This document shows, piece by piece, positions 8,796 through 17,711 of a DNA stretch of 64,000 bases. The notes below the pieces were generated by a model. That model did not search any database and was not told the DNA's origin. It saw only the letters and a list, made by a program, of their open reading frames with translations. The stretch's first letter is position 1. Each line of letters begins with the position of its first letter. Position numbers and translations under genes: made by a program. Source of the stretch: Vibrio sp. 99-70-13A1 (GTDB lineage: Bacteria > Pseudomonadota > Gammaproteobacteria > Enterobacterales > Vibrionaceae); the NCBI RefSeq assembly GCF_013114625.1, contig NZ_VTXD01000012.1, positions 28,322 to 92,321 of the forward strand, written 5' to 3'.

Positions 8796-9629
8796 TTAAA
8801 AGCGAAAACTAACTTGTTTTGGTGTGAGTTTTTGTTGAACTTGTTTTGTATCTGTCAGCAAGTTCACTGTCATTGACTCTGTGCTAGTGAATGTTGAGAA
8901 CCATTGAGTACTGATTGAGTCCAGTTTGTTGATTGCAGAACAATCGTAGTGGTATTCCACAGTAAACTCACCGTGACCGCCTTCTGAATGGTCGTGCCCT
9001 TTGTGATCATCATGACCTTCATGAGCGTCATGGTCATGTTTGTCATCATGGTGCTCGTGACCTTCATGAGTGTCATGGTCATGTTTGTCATCGTGGTGCT
9101 CGTGACCTTCATGAGTGTCATGGTCATGTTTGTCATCATGGTGGTCGTGACCTTCATGAGCGTCGTGGTCATGTTTGTCATCATGGTGGTCGTGACCTTC
9201 ATGATCGTCATGGTCATGTTTGTCATCGTGGTGGTCGTGACCTTCATGAGCGTCATGGTCATGTTTGTCATCGTGGTGATCATGACCTTCGTGAGCATGA
9301 TGCTCTTCTTGCTCTAATGAGTTTGAAACGGATTTAAATTTAAGTTCACACTGCGCGTTGCTAAAAGCGAATAAGTTTTCTGGTTGGTTAAGCATTGCGG
9401 TTGCATGCTCTAGTGCTTTTATTTGCTCAGGTGTTGTTGGAGCGTGTTCAAAACCAACAACATCAGAACCTGGAGCTGTGACCTCGATTAATAACTCATT
9501 GTTATCTTGTGCAATGTTAACTTCTACATGTCCATGAACATGTGCATCGTGTGAGCGAAAGTGTTCTTCTGCTAAAGCTGAGTGAGAAGCAGTAAGACCG
9601 ATACATAATGAGATTAAAGTACGTTTCAT
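8796..9629 (-). CDS. zrgA: ZrgA-type periplasmic zinc-binding protein (DUF2796), His-rich
   Basis: Periplasmic zinc-binding component of the Zrg zinc-uptake system described in V. cholerae. The 277-residue precursor has a signal peptide (residues 1-20, ending SHSALA), a DUF2796 first half (HVHGHVEVNIAQDNNELLIEV at about 30-50, C94), a His/Asp-rich centre (113-217) and a DUF2796 second half (FTVEYHYDCSAINKL, then LTPKQVSFRF at the end). The centre is six exact-length 15-residue repeats plus a degenerate seventh. It belongs to a leftward operon after the DUF2607 gene, under a Zur-like palindrome. The His-rich arm probably captures Zn2+ at low concentration, by inference. Confidence 0.93.
   Translation of the reverse strand: MKRTLISLCIGLTASHSALAEEHFRSHDAHVHGHVEVNIAQDNNELLIEVTAPGSDVVGFEHAPTTPEQIKALEHATAMLNQPENLFAFSNAQCELKFKSVSNSLEQEEHHAHEGHDHHDDKHDHDAHEGHDHHDDKHDHDDHEGHDHHDDKHDHDAHEGHDHHDDKHDHDTHEGHEHHDDKHDHDTHEGHEHHDDKHDHDAHEGHDDHKGHDHSEGGHGEFTVEYHYDCSAINKLDSISTQWFSTFTSTESMTVNLLTDTKQVQQKLTPKQVSFRF
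9024..9293 (-). repeat. Six tandem 45-bp repeats inside zrgA
   Basis: Residues 113-202 of ZrgA are six in-frame copies of HEGH(D/E)HHDDKHDHD(A/D/T), 45 bp each, nearly identical at the DNA level; a degraded seventh copy (HEGHDDHKGHDH) follows. The high DNA identity suggests recent slippage or unequal recombination, and the copy number probably varies between strains. Confidence 0.95.
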
Positions 9630-9667
9630 TTGAGTTTTCCTAAAGAATTAAAAGTTAAAGTAATAAG

Positions 9668-9958
9668 TTAACTGACAATGCTTGGTGGAGAACGTGCCAA
9701 GTAGGCGAAATAAAGTCTCTTTACCTTTTGTATCGCAAGTGGCTGAGAAGTTTCAAATTTCTGTTTTACTTGAGGCAATGTAACGGGCGTATGTGCTAGC
9801 CCAAATTGGATAGCAGAAAATAGTTCGCATTGATGATGTAAATGGTGATGGGGCGCGTCGTCAATGGCATGAGCAATAGCAGCAACATTCAGCATAAGTA
9901 CGAGTACTAACGCTAAATAGCTCCCACGCTGTAATGTCACTAAAGATTTATGCCGCAT
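9668..9958 (-). CDS. DUF2607 family small protein, first gene of the zinc operon
   Basis: A 96-residue protein with a hydrophobic N-terminus (RGSYLALVLVLMLNVAAIAHA, about 11-31) that is either a signal peptide or a membrane anchor, followed by a His cluster (DDAPHHHLHHQCE, about 33-45) and a short C-terminal tail. It fits DUF2607, found in front of ZrgA-type genes in Vibrionaceae. It sits 38 bp before zrgA and directly behind the Zur-like operator. The HHHLHH plus Cys cluster suggests metal binding; that is inference. Confidence 0.8.
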   Translation of the reverse strand: MRHKSLVTLQRGSYLALVLVLMLNVAAIAHAIDDAPHHHLHHQCELFSAIQFGLAHTPVTLPQVKQKFETSQPLAIQKVKRLYFAYLARSPPSIVS

Positions 9959-9983
9959 GTAGAAATGAATACCATAGATGCAA

Positions 9984-10016
9984 AAAGGATACTGTTACAA
10001 TATAACAATATCCTTT
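9984..10016 (-). promoter_or_regulatory. Zur-like operator at the zinc operon promoter
   Basis: A 33-bp near-perfect palindrome centred on 10000: the left arm AAAGGATACTGTTACA and the right arm (read in reverse complement) AAAGGATATTGTTATA differ at 2 of 16 positions. On the minus strand the core GTTATATTGTAAC (9994-10006) matches the gammaproteobacterial Zur core GTTATANTATAAC at all but one position. It lies 26 bp upstream of the DUF2607 start and overlaps a TATATT -10-like sequence, as expected for zinc-dependent repression. Confidence 0.8.
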
Positions 10017-10047
10017 AGGTAGGTCTTCAAAAAGAAGTAATAAATGA

Positions 10048-10599
10048 TTATAGGCTGGTTTTAATTAGAGTAATCACGTTAGCAATTTCAGTTTCAGTCA
10101 ATGAACCTTCTTTTACGAATAAAACTTTGCCTTGCTTGTCTTGAATGATAATAGCAGAGCTTTCTTCCTGTAGAGACCAAGAGCTTGCTACTTGCCCATC
10201 TTCATCTAAAACCATTGATGACCAAGGAAATTCTTCTTTACTGTCTTCCGCAGAAGATTTCACAAACGATCCTGTCCCCCAAATGGAATCATCTTGGTTG
10301 ATGACTGTTGTGGTTTGGTAGTCATTTTCAGAGAACTTAGCCGCCGTAATAGCAGCCATTAAAGGCGCATTCATTTCCTTTGAGCTGCTTCTTCCTGCAA
10401 TGGCTTGGATGACGCGTACTTTTCCTAAAAGATCATTGGTCGACCAAGTTTGGTAGTCCGTATTGCCGTCTTTAAGAATTATTTCACCGTAGCTACTTAC
10501 TTCAACAGCTGGCACTGAGCCGCCAACTGAAAGGTTATGAGCGTTTGCGAATAGTGGAGAGGCTGTTAGTAGTAGAGCAAGTAGAGTTTTGTTTTTCAT
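10048..10599 (-). CDS. ytfJ: YtfJ family periplasmic protein
   Basis: A 183-residue secreted protein with signal peptide MKNKTLLALLLTASPLFANA and a thioredoxin-like fold: VGGSVPAVEVSSYGEI near the start, GKVRVIQAIAGRSSSKEMN where redox relatives have the CXXC, and FPWSSMVLDEDGQVASSW in the C-terminal half. The redox cysteines are absent, as is usual for YtfJ, so a disulfide reductase role is unlikely. It converges on the zinc operon's upstream region and is divergent from ytfK, as in enterobacteria, where ytfJ and ytfK also neighbour each other. Its function is not established. Confidence 0.9.
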   Translation of the reverse strand: MKNKTLLALLLTASPLFANAHNLSVGGSVPAVEVSSYGEIILKDGNTDYQTWSTNDLLGKVRVIQAIAGRSSSKEMNAPLMAAITAAKFSENDYQTTTVINQDDSIWGTGSFVKSSAEDSKEEFPWSSMVLDEDGQVASSWSLQEESSAIIIQDKQGKVLFVKEGSLTETEIANVITLIKTSL

Positions 10600-10844
10600 T
10601 ATATTTTTATTCCGCTAGTTGGTTTGCCTTGGAAGTATAATATGAAATTAGAAAATTGCTTTGTTAACTTTCTTATCGTGCGCTATAGAAAGGTGTTGCA
10701 GATATGTTATCGATGAGTATAATGTACGCTATACCGACTTGGTACACGATCATGTTGGTTTAGCTAAAGGAATTAGCTGAAAATAAGGTAAATTTGAACA
10801 CCTAAGTGAATACTGTTTTACCCCAAATGGAATTGAGGTTGTAT

Positions 10845-11045
10845 ATGCTCCGTGAATTTTCTACATACCGTCCACGTCAAGTGGCGCGTTTCGTTAAAGT
10901 TTTGTTTAAAGGTCAGTTTGCAATTGAAGGAATCGGCGAATTTCGATTCGATCAAGGCAAGGTTCTTCTTCCCGAAATTTCAGACAAACAAAAACTGACC
11001 ATTTTTAAAGAAGTGAATGGCACGATTGCAGGCTTACCCGTTTAA
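10845..11045 (+). CDS. ytfK: YtfK (DUF1107) small protein
   Basis: A 66-residue basic cytoplasmic protein matching the DUF1107/YtfK family (FSTYRPRQVARFVKVLFKGQF, FRFDQGKVLLPEI). In E. coli YtfK binds SpoT and favours (p)ppGpp accumulation under phosphate or fatty-acid starvation. The start is placed at ATG 10845 because GAGG (10835-10838) precedes it by six bases and the product then matches the known length; an upstream in-frame GTG at 10806 would add 13 unconserved residues. A strong terminator follows. Confidence 0.88.
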   Translation: MLREFSTYRPRQVARFVKVLFKGQFAIEGIGEFRFDQGKVLLPEISDKQKLTIFKEVNGTIAGLPV

Positions 11046-11111
11046 TCTTTTGCATTAAGCATTAAGGTCTTTGATGGCGAGCAATTTAGCTTTTTAGTGC
11101 GGTATGAAGAA

Positions 11112-11139
11112 ATGGCTTCCAGAGAGGAAGCCATTTTTA
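11112..11139 (+). terminator. Rho-independent terminator after ytfK
   Basis: ATGGCTTCC (11112-11120), loop AGAGA, GGAAGCCAT (11126-11134), then TTTTAT. Confidence 0.9.
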
Positions 11140-11195
11140 TATCTGATTTACATTGTTATATCTGATTTATATGGTGAGCTCTAAATTGGCTTATT

Positions 11196-11834
11196 TTATT
11201 CAGCTAAGCTTGGCGGGAAGCAAACCCCTGTACCACCTAAACCGCAGTAACCTTCTGGATTTTTAGCTAGGTATTGCTGGTGGTAAGTTTCAGCATAAAA
11301 ATACTGACCTGCCGGCAGGATTTCTGTCGTCACGGTATTACCAAGTGATTGAGAAAGCGCTGCTTGATATTGCTCTTTAGATTGTAATGCAACGTTCTGC
11401 TGGTCTTCGCTAAATGTATAAATCGCGGAACGATATTGAGTGCCTCGGTCATTACCTTGCTGCATTCCCTGTGTAGGGTCATGACGTTCCCAGAATGTTT
11501 GGAGCAGTTGGCTTAGTGGCAAAACTTGGCTATCAAAAATCACTCTTACCATTTCAGTATGACCAGTTTGAGCAGTACATACTTGTTCGTATGTTGGGTG
11601 TTTAGTAAACCCACCAGCATAGCCAACAGAAGTTGAGACAACGCCATCTAAGTTCCAAAAAAGTCGTTCAGCTCCCCAAAAGCATCCCATGCCAAGCAGT
11701 ACTTGTTGTTGATTGCCTTCTGGTGCTTTAGTTAAGTCAGTTTGATTGACAAAATGTGGTTCAGTGACTTCAATTCTTTGCTCATTTCCTGCAAGCGCAT
11801 CATTGGCTGTTACCATGTCTTGTTTGTTAATCAT
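11196..11834 (-). CDS. msrA: Peptide-methionine (S)-S-oxide reductase
   Basis: Repairs oxidised proteins by reducing methionine-S-sulfoxide with thioredoxin as donor. The 212-residue protein has the catalytic motif GMGCFWGAERLFW with C51, the substrate region GYAGGFTKHPTYEQVCTAQTGH, and the C-terminal resolving cysteines in GYCGLGGTGVCFP. The N-terminal extension of about 40 residues before the catalytic domain matches the long E. coli-type MsrA. AAGGA precedes ATG 11834. It is divergent from tamA across a 326-bp gap, the same msrA-tamA arrangement as in enterobacteria. Confidence 0.97.
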   Translation of the reverse strand: MINKQDMVTANDALAGNEQRIEVTEPHFVNQTDLTKAPEGNQQQVLLGMGCFWGAERLFWNLDGVVSTSVGYAGGFTKHPTYEQVCTAQTGHTEMVRVIFDSQVLPLSQLLQTFWERHDPTQGMQQGNDRGTQYRSAIYTFSEDQQNVALQSKEQYQAALSQSLGNTVTTEILPAGQYFYAETYHQQYLAKNPEGYCGLGGTGVCFPPSLAE

Positions 11835-11899
11835 TATTCATCCTTTTCTATTCTTTGATTCGCTGTTTTGGCATGCATCAGCCAGTACAAATTTATTCG

Positions 11900-11959
11900 C
11901 TTATAACCTTCGGTAGAGCCATTTCAATATAGCTTTCATACAAAAGGTAAGGTTATAAG
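11900..11959. repeat. Inverted repeat in the msrA-tamA intergenic region
   Basis: CTTATAACCTT (11900-11910) and AAGGTTATAAG (11949-11959) are perfect complements 38 nt apart, inside the divergent gap 11835-12160. This could form a large hairpin or be paired operator half-sites. The rest of the gap is AT-rich with no feature I can name; tamA has no clear Shine-Dalgarno. Confidence 0.6.
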
Positions 11960-12160
11960 TTCATGATTGGTCGATATTTCGTAATCTAATAGATTCTTCG
12001 TGAGAATGGTTTCCCAAAATGTTTCATTAATTCGTTAAAAGTTTATACCGTCCTCAAAATAGACCGAGATATGGTCTTATTTATTACAGACGCAGTGGTC
12101 TTTTAGCGGTATTATTTCGCTTACTTCTTAACGTATTGATAACGTATTTACCAATTAAGC

Positions 12161-13888
12161 ATGATAAGAAAAACTTTACCAGTTCTGATTAGCGCCATAT
12201 TGGCAACTTCAGTGTTCTCTTCAGCCAATGCCCTTGCCGATGTTTCTTTGGAAATAGAGGGGCTAGACGGTGCTCTTCAAGATAATGTAGATGCTTATTT
12301 GAGTGCGATTCCTGAAGAGGAGTACTCAGTATCCCTTCGTTTCCAATCTCGTATTGAGTCGATAATTAATGAAGCATTGAATGCTTTGGGCTATTACCAC
12401 CCCGTTATTGACTTTACATCGACGAATGACGATTCAGAGCTTTTAGCTGTGGTGGATATTGGTGAGCCGATGCTCATTCATACTGCGGATATTGTGATCA
12501 GTGGTGAAGCTGAAAATGATCCTGATTTTTTAGCACTCGTAGCCAGCACAAAGTTAACTCAAGGCAGTGTCTTAAATCATAGTGATTATGATTCATTAAA
12601 ATCGGCCATTCGAAATTTAGCTTTAGCGAAAGGCTATTTTGATGGCAATTACCTTGTGAGCCGTCTTGAAGTTGTGCCTGATCTGAATCGTGCTTATGTG
12701 CGATTGCATTATGACAGTGGTATTCGCTACCACTTCGGTAAAACGAAAGTCATTGGCAGCCAAATTGAAGAAGATCGAGTTGAGTCGTTAAGACCATTTG
12801 CAGAAAATGAACCTTACCTTGTTTCAAAAGTAGGTGAATATAATAGTAACTTGTCGAACACCGATTGGTTCTCTTCTGTGTTTGTCGAACCCGATCTTGA
12901 GTACCTAGGTAAAGGTCGTGAAATTCCAATGAAAGTGTCGCTTTCTCCTCAGTCTAAAAACCAGCTGGAAACAGGTATTGGTTTTTCGACGGATGTTGGT
13001 GTGAAAGGTACATTGAAATGGAAGAAACCATGGTTAAACGAATACGGGCATAGTTTTAATAGCAGCTTGTCTATTTCAGAGCCGGAACAAACGGTAGTTG
13101 CCAGCTATAAGATCCCTCTTGAAGATGCCTTAAATGAGTATTATCAAATTCAATATGGGATGAAAAACCTAGATAACCGAGATACTAAAAGTTTAGAGTC
13201 TAATTTAGCACTGGAGAGACATTGGAGATTAGAAAGCGGCTGGCACAGAACGATTTTCATTCGTTATCTTATTGAAAACTATGAACAAGGCTTACAAAGT
13301 GATGTTGGTCAGTTCCTACTGCCAGGTATCTCTTTTTCACGAACTCGAAGTCGTGGTGGTTCAATGCCGATGTGGGGAGATAAACAGAGTATTACCATGG
13401 AAGTGGGTGATGACGCTTTGTTGTCAGAAACAAGAGTATTTAGGGTGCAAGGGCGTACAACTTGGATCCGTGGTATTGGTGAAAACCATCGAGGTTTAGC
13501 TCGTCTAGAAGGCGGGGCTAACATCGCGGAAGATTTTGATGCTCTTTCTCCTTCCTTAAGGTTCTTTGCTGGTGGTGACAACAGCATTCGTGGTTATGGG
13601 TATGAGTCGATTTCCCCTACCGATTCCAGTGGCGCATTAACGGGTGCTAAATTCACAGCCAGCAGCACTTTTGAATATCAATATCGAGTTTATGGCAACT
13701 GGTGGGGAGCCATGTTTGTTGACATGGGTGATGCATTCAACAATACACCAGAGTGGAAAAAAGGTACGGGTGTTGGGGTGCGATGGGCATCGCCTGTTGG
13801 ACCTATTAGTTTAGATTTTGCTTGGGGCTTAGATGCAGACCCTGGTGATGAATTTCAAGTGCATTTCACTTTAGGACCTGAGTTATGA
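12161..13888 (+). CDS. tamA: Translocation and assembly module outer-membrane protein TamA
   Basis: An Omp85-family outer-membrane protein that works with TamB in inserting some outer-membrane proteins and in anterograde phospholipid traffic. The 575 residues comprise a signal peptide (1-26, ending SSANALA), three POTRA domains (about 27-265) and a 16-strand beta-barrel (about 270-575) with the Omp85 motif FFAGGDNSIRGYGYESI near 469-485 and the closing strand QVHFTLGPEL. The ATG at 12161 has no strong Shine-Dalgarno. tamB overlaps by 4 nt, so they are co-translated. Confidence 0.96.
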   Translation: MIRKTLPVLISAILATSVFSSANALADVSLEIEGLDGALQDNVDAYLSAIPEEEYSVSLRFQSRIESIINEALNALGYYHPVIDFTSTNDDSELLAVVDIGEPMLIHTADIVISGEAENDPDFLALVASTKLTQGSVLNHSDYDSLKSAIRNLALAKGYFDGNYLVSRLEVVPDLNRAYVRLHYDSGIRYHFGKTKVIGSQIEEDRVESLRPFAENEPYLVSKVGEYNSNLSNTDWFSSVFVEPDLEYLGKGREIPMKVSLSPQSKNQLETGIGFSTDVGVKGTLKWKKPWLNEYGHSFNSSLSISEPEQTVVASYKIPLEDALNEYYQIQYGMKNLDNRDTKSLESNLALERHWRLESGWHRTIFIRYLIENYEQGLQSDVGQFLLPGISFSRTRSRGGSMPMWGDKQSITMEVGDDALLSETRVFRVQGRTTWIRGIGENHRGLARLEGGANIAEDFDALSPSLRFFAGGDNSIRGYGYESISPTDSSGALTGAKFTASSTFEYQYRVYGNWWGAMFVDMGDAFNNTPEWKKGTGVGVRWASPVGPISLDFAWGLDADPGDEFQVHFTLGPEL

Positions 13889-16800
13889 TTAAAGTGATGA
13901 CGAAATGGGCCAAATGGAGCTCAATTTCACTCATTTCACTGCTGTTAGTGGTTGTTGTCTTCTTGGCGACAATCTTGTTTACGAACCCTGGCTTGAATTT
14001 AGTCTTATGGGGAGCCGAGAAGGCGCTTCCTCAATTAAAAGTTACTGAAACTTCAGGCGCACTTTTTCCTCGATTTACTCTTCATAATGTTTCTTTCGAA
14101 GATGAAAGCCTTCATGTTGATACCAAACTTGAAACGGTCACTTTGGCTATTAACCCAAGGTGCCTGTTAGATCCTGCATTGTGCGTAGATGAGGTTGCTA
14201 TTCAAGGTTTGGACTTCACGTTATCTGAACTTCCTGAGCCAACTGAAACTCAAGAGCCTGAAACGCCACCGGCTAAATCCATAGCGACACCGTTACCGAT
14301 AATGGTTAATCGCATTGAATTATCTGATATCAATTTGAATATCTTAGGCAATCAAGTTGACTGGGCATTGTTTTCAACTGCTTTAAAAATGAATGGCGAT
14401 CGATTAACGATCGCACCGACTGCTTTTAATGATCTTTCAGTTGAGCTGGCTCGATCGGAAACTGGTGATACAGCTGAAAAGGCTGATGATGCTCAGAGCC
14501 AAACTACCCAATCTGAACCACAGCCAATTGTATTACCCGAAGTGTGGATCCCGATTAATATTGCCTTACAACGCTTCGATCTAAATCGTTTCACATTAAA
14601 TCAAGAAACCCCCGTTATCGTGAATCACTTAGGTGTTGAAGCGACAATTGGTGGCAATGTTGTTGATGTAACAACATTAGAGCTCGATGTTCCTCAAGCT
14701 AGCGCTAATTTATCGACACGTGTTGAGCTGGTGGGCGGTTACCCCATTGAATTATCGTTAGATGCTTTAGTTAAAGAAACGGATATTTCTGGGCAAACCG
14801 TGAACATTCAAGCAAACGGAAGTGTTGCTGAGTTGCACTTTGATTCTACATTTTCTGACGTTATTCAGGCGGAACTATCAGGCAATATCCAGCCTTTAGA
14901 ACCTACATTACCTTTCGACTTAACCTTGAATAATGGTGTCGCTCAATGGCCTTTGAAAGGTAAAAGCGATATTAGTGTTGATATCGCACAGTTGAAAACA
15001 AGTGGCTCGCTTGATGGATACACGTTACTTCTTAATACCAGTATTGCCGGAAAAGATATTCCTGATCTTGCTATAGATTTAAAAGGTAAAGGTACCTTAG
15101 AGCAAATCGATTTAGAAAGCTTAACGCTAGGTACATTAGGCGGTGAAGTTCGCGGTAAAGTAATGGCGAATTGGGCTACTCCAATTAACTGGACGGCTGA
15201 CATTTCACTTAAAGATATTCAGCCTGGTTTACAATGGCCAAAAGCCGAAGGGAACATTAGCGGAAAACTTCAAACGTCTGGTGAGTTAACGGAAGCTGGA
15301 GGTTGGGCGGTCGAATTACCAATGCTAGACATAGATGGCATTTTGCGAGATTACCCTCTGAACATTGAAGGCCAACTCAATGCTTCAGATAAAGGTGCGA
15401 CCGGAGAGCCAAAAATTACGACTCAAGGTTTGGTGCTATCTCATGGCCCTAACGCGTTACAGGCAAAAGGAACATTAGACAAAACATGGAATATGGATGT
15501 TGAGGTTAATTTCCCTGAACTCGCCAAAAGCGTTCCTGAATTAGCTGGAAAACTGCTAGGTGAAATTCACTTAAAAGGTCAATTCTTAGAACCTGAAGCG
15601 GATCTTTCCCTTAATTTAGAAAAAGTGAATTGGAAAGATGAAGCGACATTGGACAAGCTTTTATTATCTGGTTCAGTTACGCCACTTCCTCATCCTTCAG
15701 CTGATCTGACTCTTTCTGCGACAGGTATCGCTTATCAAGAGAACACCGTAGATAACGTACAATTAAATGTTAAAGGTGGTGAGGAGTCTCATGAGTTAAC
15801 GTTAGATGTGGTGTCTAACATTGTTTCAACCAGTTTGGCTATTTCTGGTGAGTTAACACAGAAGCCAACCATGATTTGGAATGGTGCTCTTGAGAGAATG
15901 AAAGTGACCTCAGAGCAAGGTTCATGGGTGTTAGATAAATCAGTATCAATTAAAGCTGATGTTGATAAAGAGTCTGTGATGGTTCAAAACCATTGTTGGC
16001 AACAAGCGGGATCAAGTGTTTGTTTAACTGAGGATGCGACGGTAGGTAAGGCGGGTGAAGCGAAGCTTGCCATTAATCAGTTTAACTTTGAGCAAATTAA
16101 ACAATACATCCCTGAAGGTACGAATGTTGAAGGTTTTGTAAATGCTACTGCTGATGCTAAGTGGGCAGAAGGCGCAGCACCTGAAGTGACGCTTCAAGTA
16201 ACGTTACCTAAAGGCAAAGCGATTCAAAACCTTGGTGAGCTTGTGACTCTTGGCTGGGAAAGCATTTCACTGAATGCTCAAGTGAAAGGTAACCAGTTAA
16301 ATGCAGACTGGATGTTGGACGTGACCGATAACGGTGATATTTCAGGTAAATTATTTTTACCCGATGTGCTTATCGAAGATAAAACGGTTGATGCTGAATT
16401 TAAACTCACAACATTCAATTTAGATTTCTTAGAGCCGATTTTAGGGCAGTACAGCTTGCTGCAAGCCGAACTTCAGTCTGAATTGGCGATCAAAGGGCAG
16501 TTAATGCACCCTCAAGTCTTTGGGCAATTTTCTGTTGATGGTATTCAAGTTAAAGGTGATATCACACCCGTCGATGTTAATAGCGGCAAGGTTCAACTTG
16601 ATTTTGACGGTTACAACGCGAGTGTGAATGCAGACATTATCACTCCCGATGGCAAGCTAGATATTGAGGGTTCAGGTGATTGGCAAGATCTAGAAGATTG
16701 GAACTCGAATCTACGTATTTTTGCTGAAGAGCTTAAAGTGAATTTACCGCCGATGGTCAAAATCAAAGTCGTGCCAGACATGGCCATAGATATCACTCCT

Positions 16801-17658
16801 AAGCTTGCCAAAATAACCGGTGACATTAGCTTACCTTGGGGCAGAATCGTAGTGGAAGAGCTGCCTCCAAGTGCTGTTGGAGTATCAAAAGACCAAGTGG
16901 TGTTGAATGAAAACCTTGAAGCCGATGATTCGGCAAATAGCATTCCTTTTGATGTAGAAACGGACATTAACATCTCAATTGGTGATGATTTCCAATTGTC
17001 TGCTTTTGGTTTAGAAGGTGGGCTAATTGGTAAGCTAAACGTTTCCCAGAAAGATAAAGGTCCTTTCATAACCGGTGAAGTCAATATCGCAGATGGTACC
17101 TACCAATCCTTTGGGCAAGACTTGGTAATCAAAGAAGGTAAGATTTTGATGAACGGACCCGTCGATCAGCCTTATGTCACGATTAACGCCATTCGAAATC
17201 CAGACAACACACAAGATGATGTGACGGCTGGTGTTCGAGTGACAGGTCCTGCAACGGAGCCACAAGTTGAAATCTATTCCGATCCTGCAATGCCTCAAGC
17301 CAATGCGTTGTCTTACTTGCTCCGCGGGCAAGATATTGATGGTGAATCAGGTGGCGGCTCAATGACAACAACTCTGATTGGCTTAAGTTTAGCGAAGAGC
17401 GGAAAAGTCGTCGGTGAGATTGGTGAAGCTTTTGGTGTGCAAGATTTACAGTTAGATACTGCAGGTTCAGGTGATGACTCTCAAGTCACTGTAAGTGGTT
17501 ATATTTTACCTGGCTTACAAGTGAAATATGGCGTCGGTATATTTAATTCCTTAGGTGAATTCACCGTTCGTTATCGCCTAATGCAAGATCTTTACGTAGA
17601 AGCGGTATCTGGCTTAGACAGCGCAGTTGATCTGCTCTACCAGTTTGAATTTGATTAA
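13885..17658 (+). CDS. tamB: Translocation and assembly module inner-membrane protein TamB
   Basis: A very long (1257-residue) AsmA-like protein anchored in the inner membrane by one N-terminal helix (about 13-33) and spanning the periplasm as a beta-taco groove to contact TamA. The C-terminal DUF490/TamB domain (about 900-1257) carries SYLLRGQDIDGESGGG and the terminal VDLLYQFEFD with an aromatic end. Residues 112-125 and 190-215 are acidic, proline-rich inserts. It starts in an ATGA overlap with tamA and precedes ytfP, the enterobacterial ytfM-ytfN-ytfP order. Confidence 0.96.
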   Translation: MIKVMTKWAKWSSISLISLLLVVVVFLATILFTNPGLNLVLWGAEKALPQLKVTETSGALFPRFTLHNVSFEDESLHVDTKLETVTLAINPRCLLDPALCVDEVAIQGLDFTLSELPEPTETQEPETPPAKSIATPLPIMVNRIELSDINLNILGNQVDWALFSTALKMNGDRLTIAPTAFNDLSVELARSETGDTAEKADDAQSQTTQSEPQPIVLPEVWIPINIALQRFDLNRFTLNQETPVIVNHLGVEATIGGNVVDVTTLELDVPQASANLSTRVELVGGYPIELSLDALVKETDISGQTVNIQANGSVAELHFDSTFSDVIQAELSGNIQPLEPTLPFDLTLNNGVAQWPLKGKSDISVDIAQLKTSGSLDGYTLLLNTSIAGKDIPDLAIDLKGKGTLEQIDLESLTLGTLGGEVRGKVMANWATPINWTADISLKDIQPGLQWPKAEGNISGKLQTSGELTEAGGWAVELPMLDIDGILRDYPLNIEGQLNASDKGATGEPKITTQGLVLSHGPNALQAKGTLDKTWNMDVEVNFPELAKSVPELAGKLLGEIHLKGQFLEPEADLSLNLEKVNWKDEATLDKLLLSGSVTPLPHPSADLTLSATGIAYQENTVDNVQLNVKGGEESHELTLDVVSNIVSTSLAISGELTQKPTMIWNGALERMKVTSEQGSWVLDKSVSIKADVDKESVMVQNHCWQQAGSSVCLTEDATVGKAGEAKLAINQFNFEQIKQYIPEGTNVEGFVNATADAKWAEGAAPEVTLQVTLPKGKAIQNLGELVTLGWESISLNAQVKGNQLNADWMLDVTDNGDISGKLFLPDVLIEDKTVDAEFKLTTFNLDFLEPILGQYSLLQAELQSELAIKGQLMHPQVFGQFSVDGIQVKGDITPVDVNSGKVQLDFDGYNASVNADIITPDGKLDIEGSGDWQDLEDWNSNLRIFAEELKVNLPPMVKIKVVPDMAIDITPKLAKITGDISLPWGRIVVEELPPSAVGVSKDQVVLNENLEADDSANSIPFDVETDINISIGDDFQLSAFGLEGGLIGKLNVSQKDKGPFITGEVNIADGTYQSFGQDLVIKEGKILMNGPVDQPYVTINAIRNPDNTQDDVTAGVRVTGPATEPQVEIYSDPAMPQANALSYLLRGQDIDGESGGGSMTTTLIGLSLAKSGKVVGEIGEAFGVQDLQLDTAGSGDDSQVTVSGYILPGLQVKYGVGIFNSLGEFTVRYRLMQDLYVEAVSGLDSAVDLLYQFEFD

Positions 17659-17711
17659 TCGTTCAGAGCAAAAGTAGTACAGAATTAGGTTTTCAAAGGA
17701 GGGATAAGGCA

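Noticed and set aside
9024..9293. Regular 45-bp repeats that could be mistaken for a CRISPR array
   Set aside because: There are no spacers; units are contiguous, in frame and encode the His-rich arm. No cas genes are present.
8870..9317. Long open frames on both strands through the zrgA repeats, one encoding a repetitive hydrophobic sequence and one rich in Met and Thr
   Set aside because: They are frame shadows of the 45-bp coding repeat (a multiple of three keeps all frames open). ZrgA has the signal peptide, RBS context and family match.
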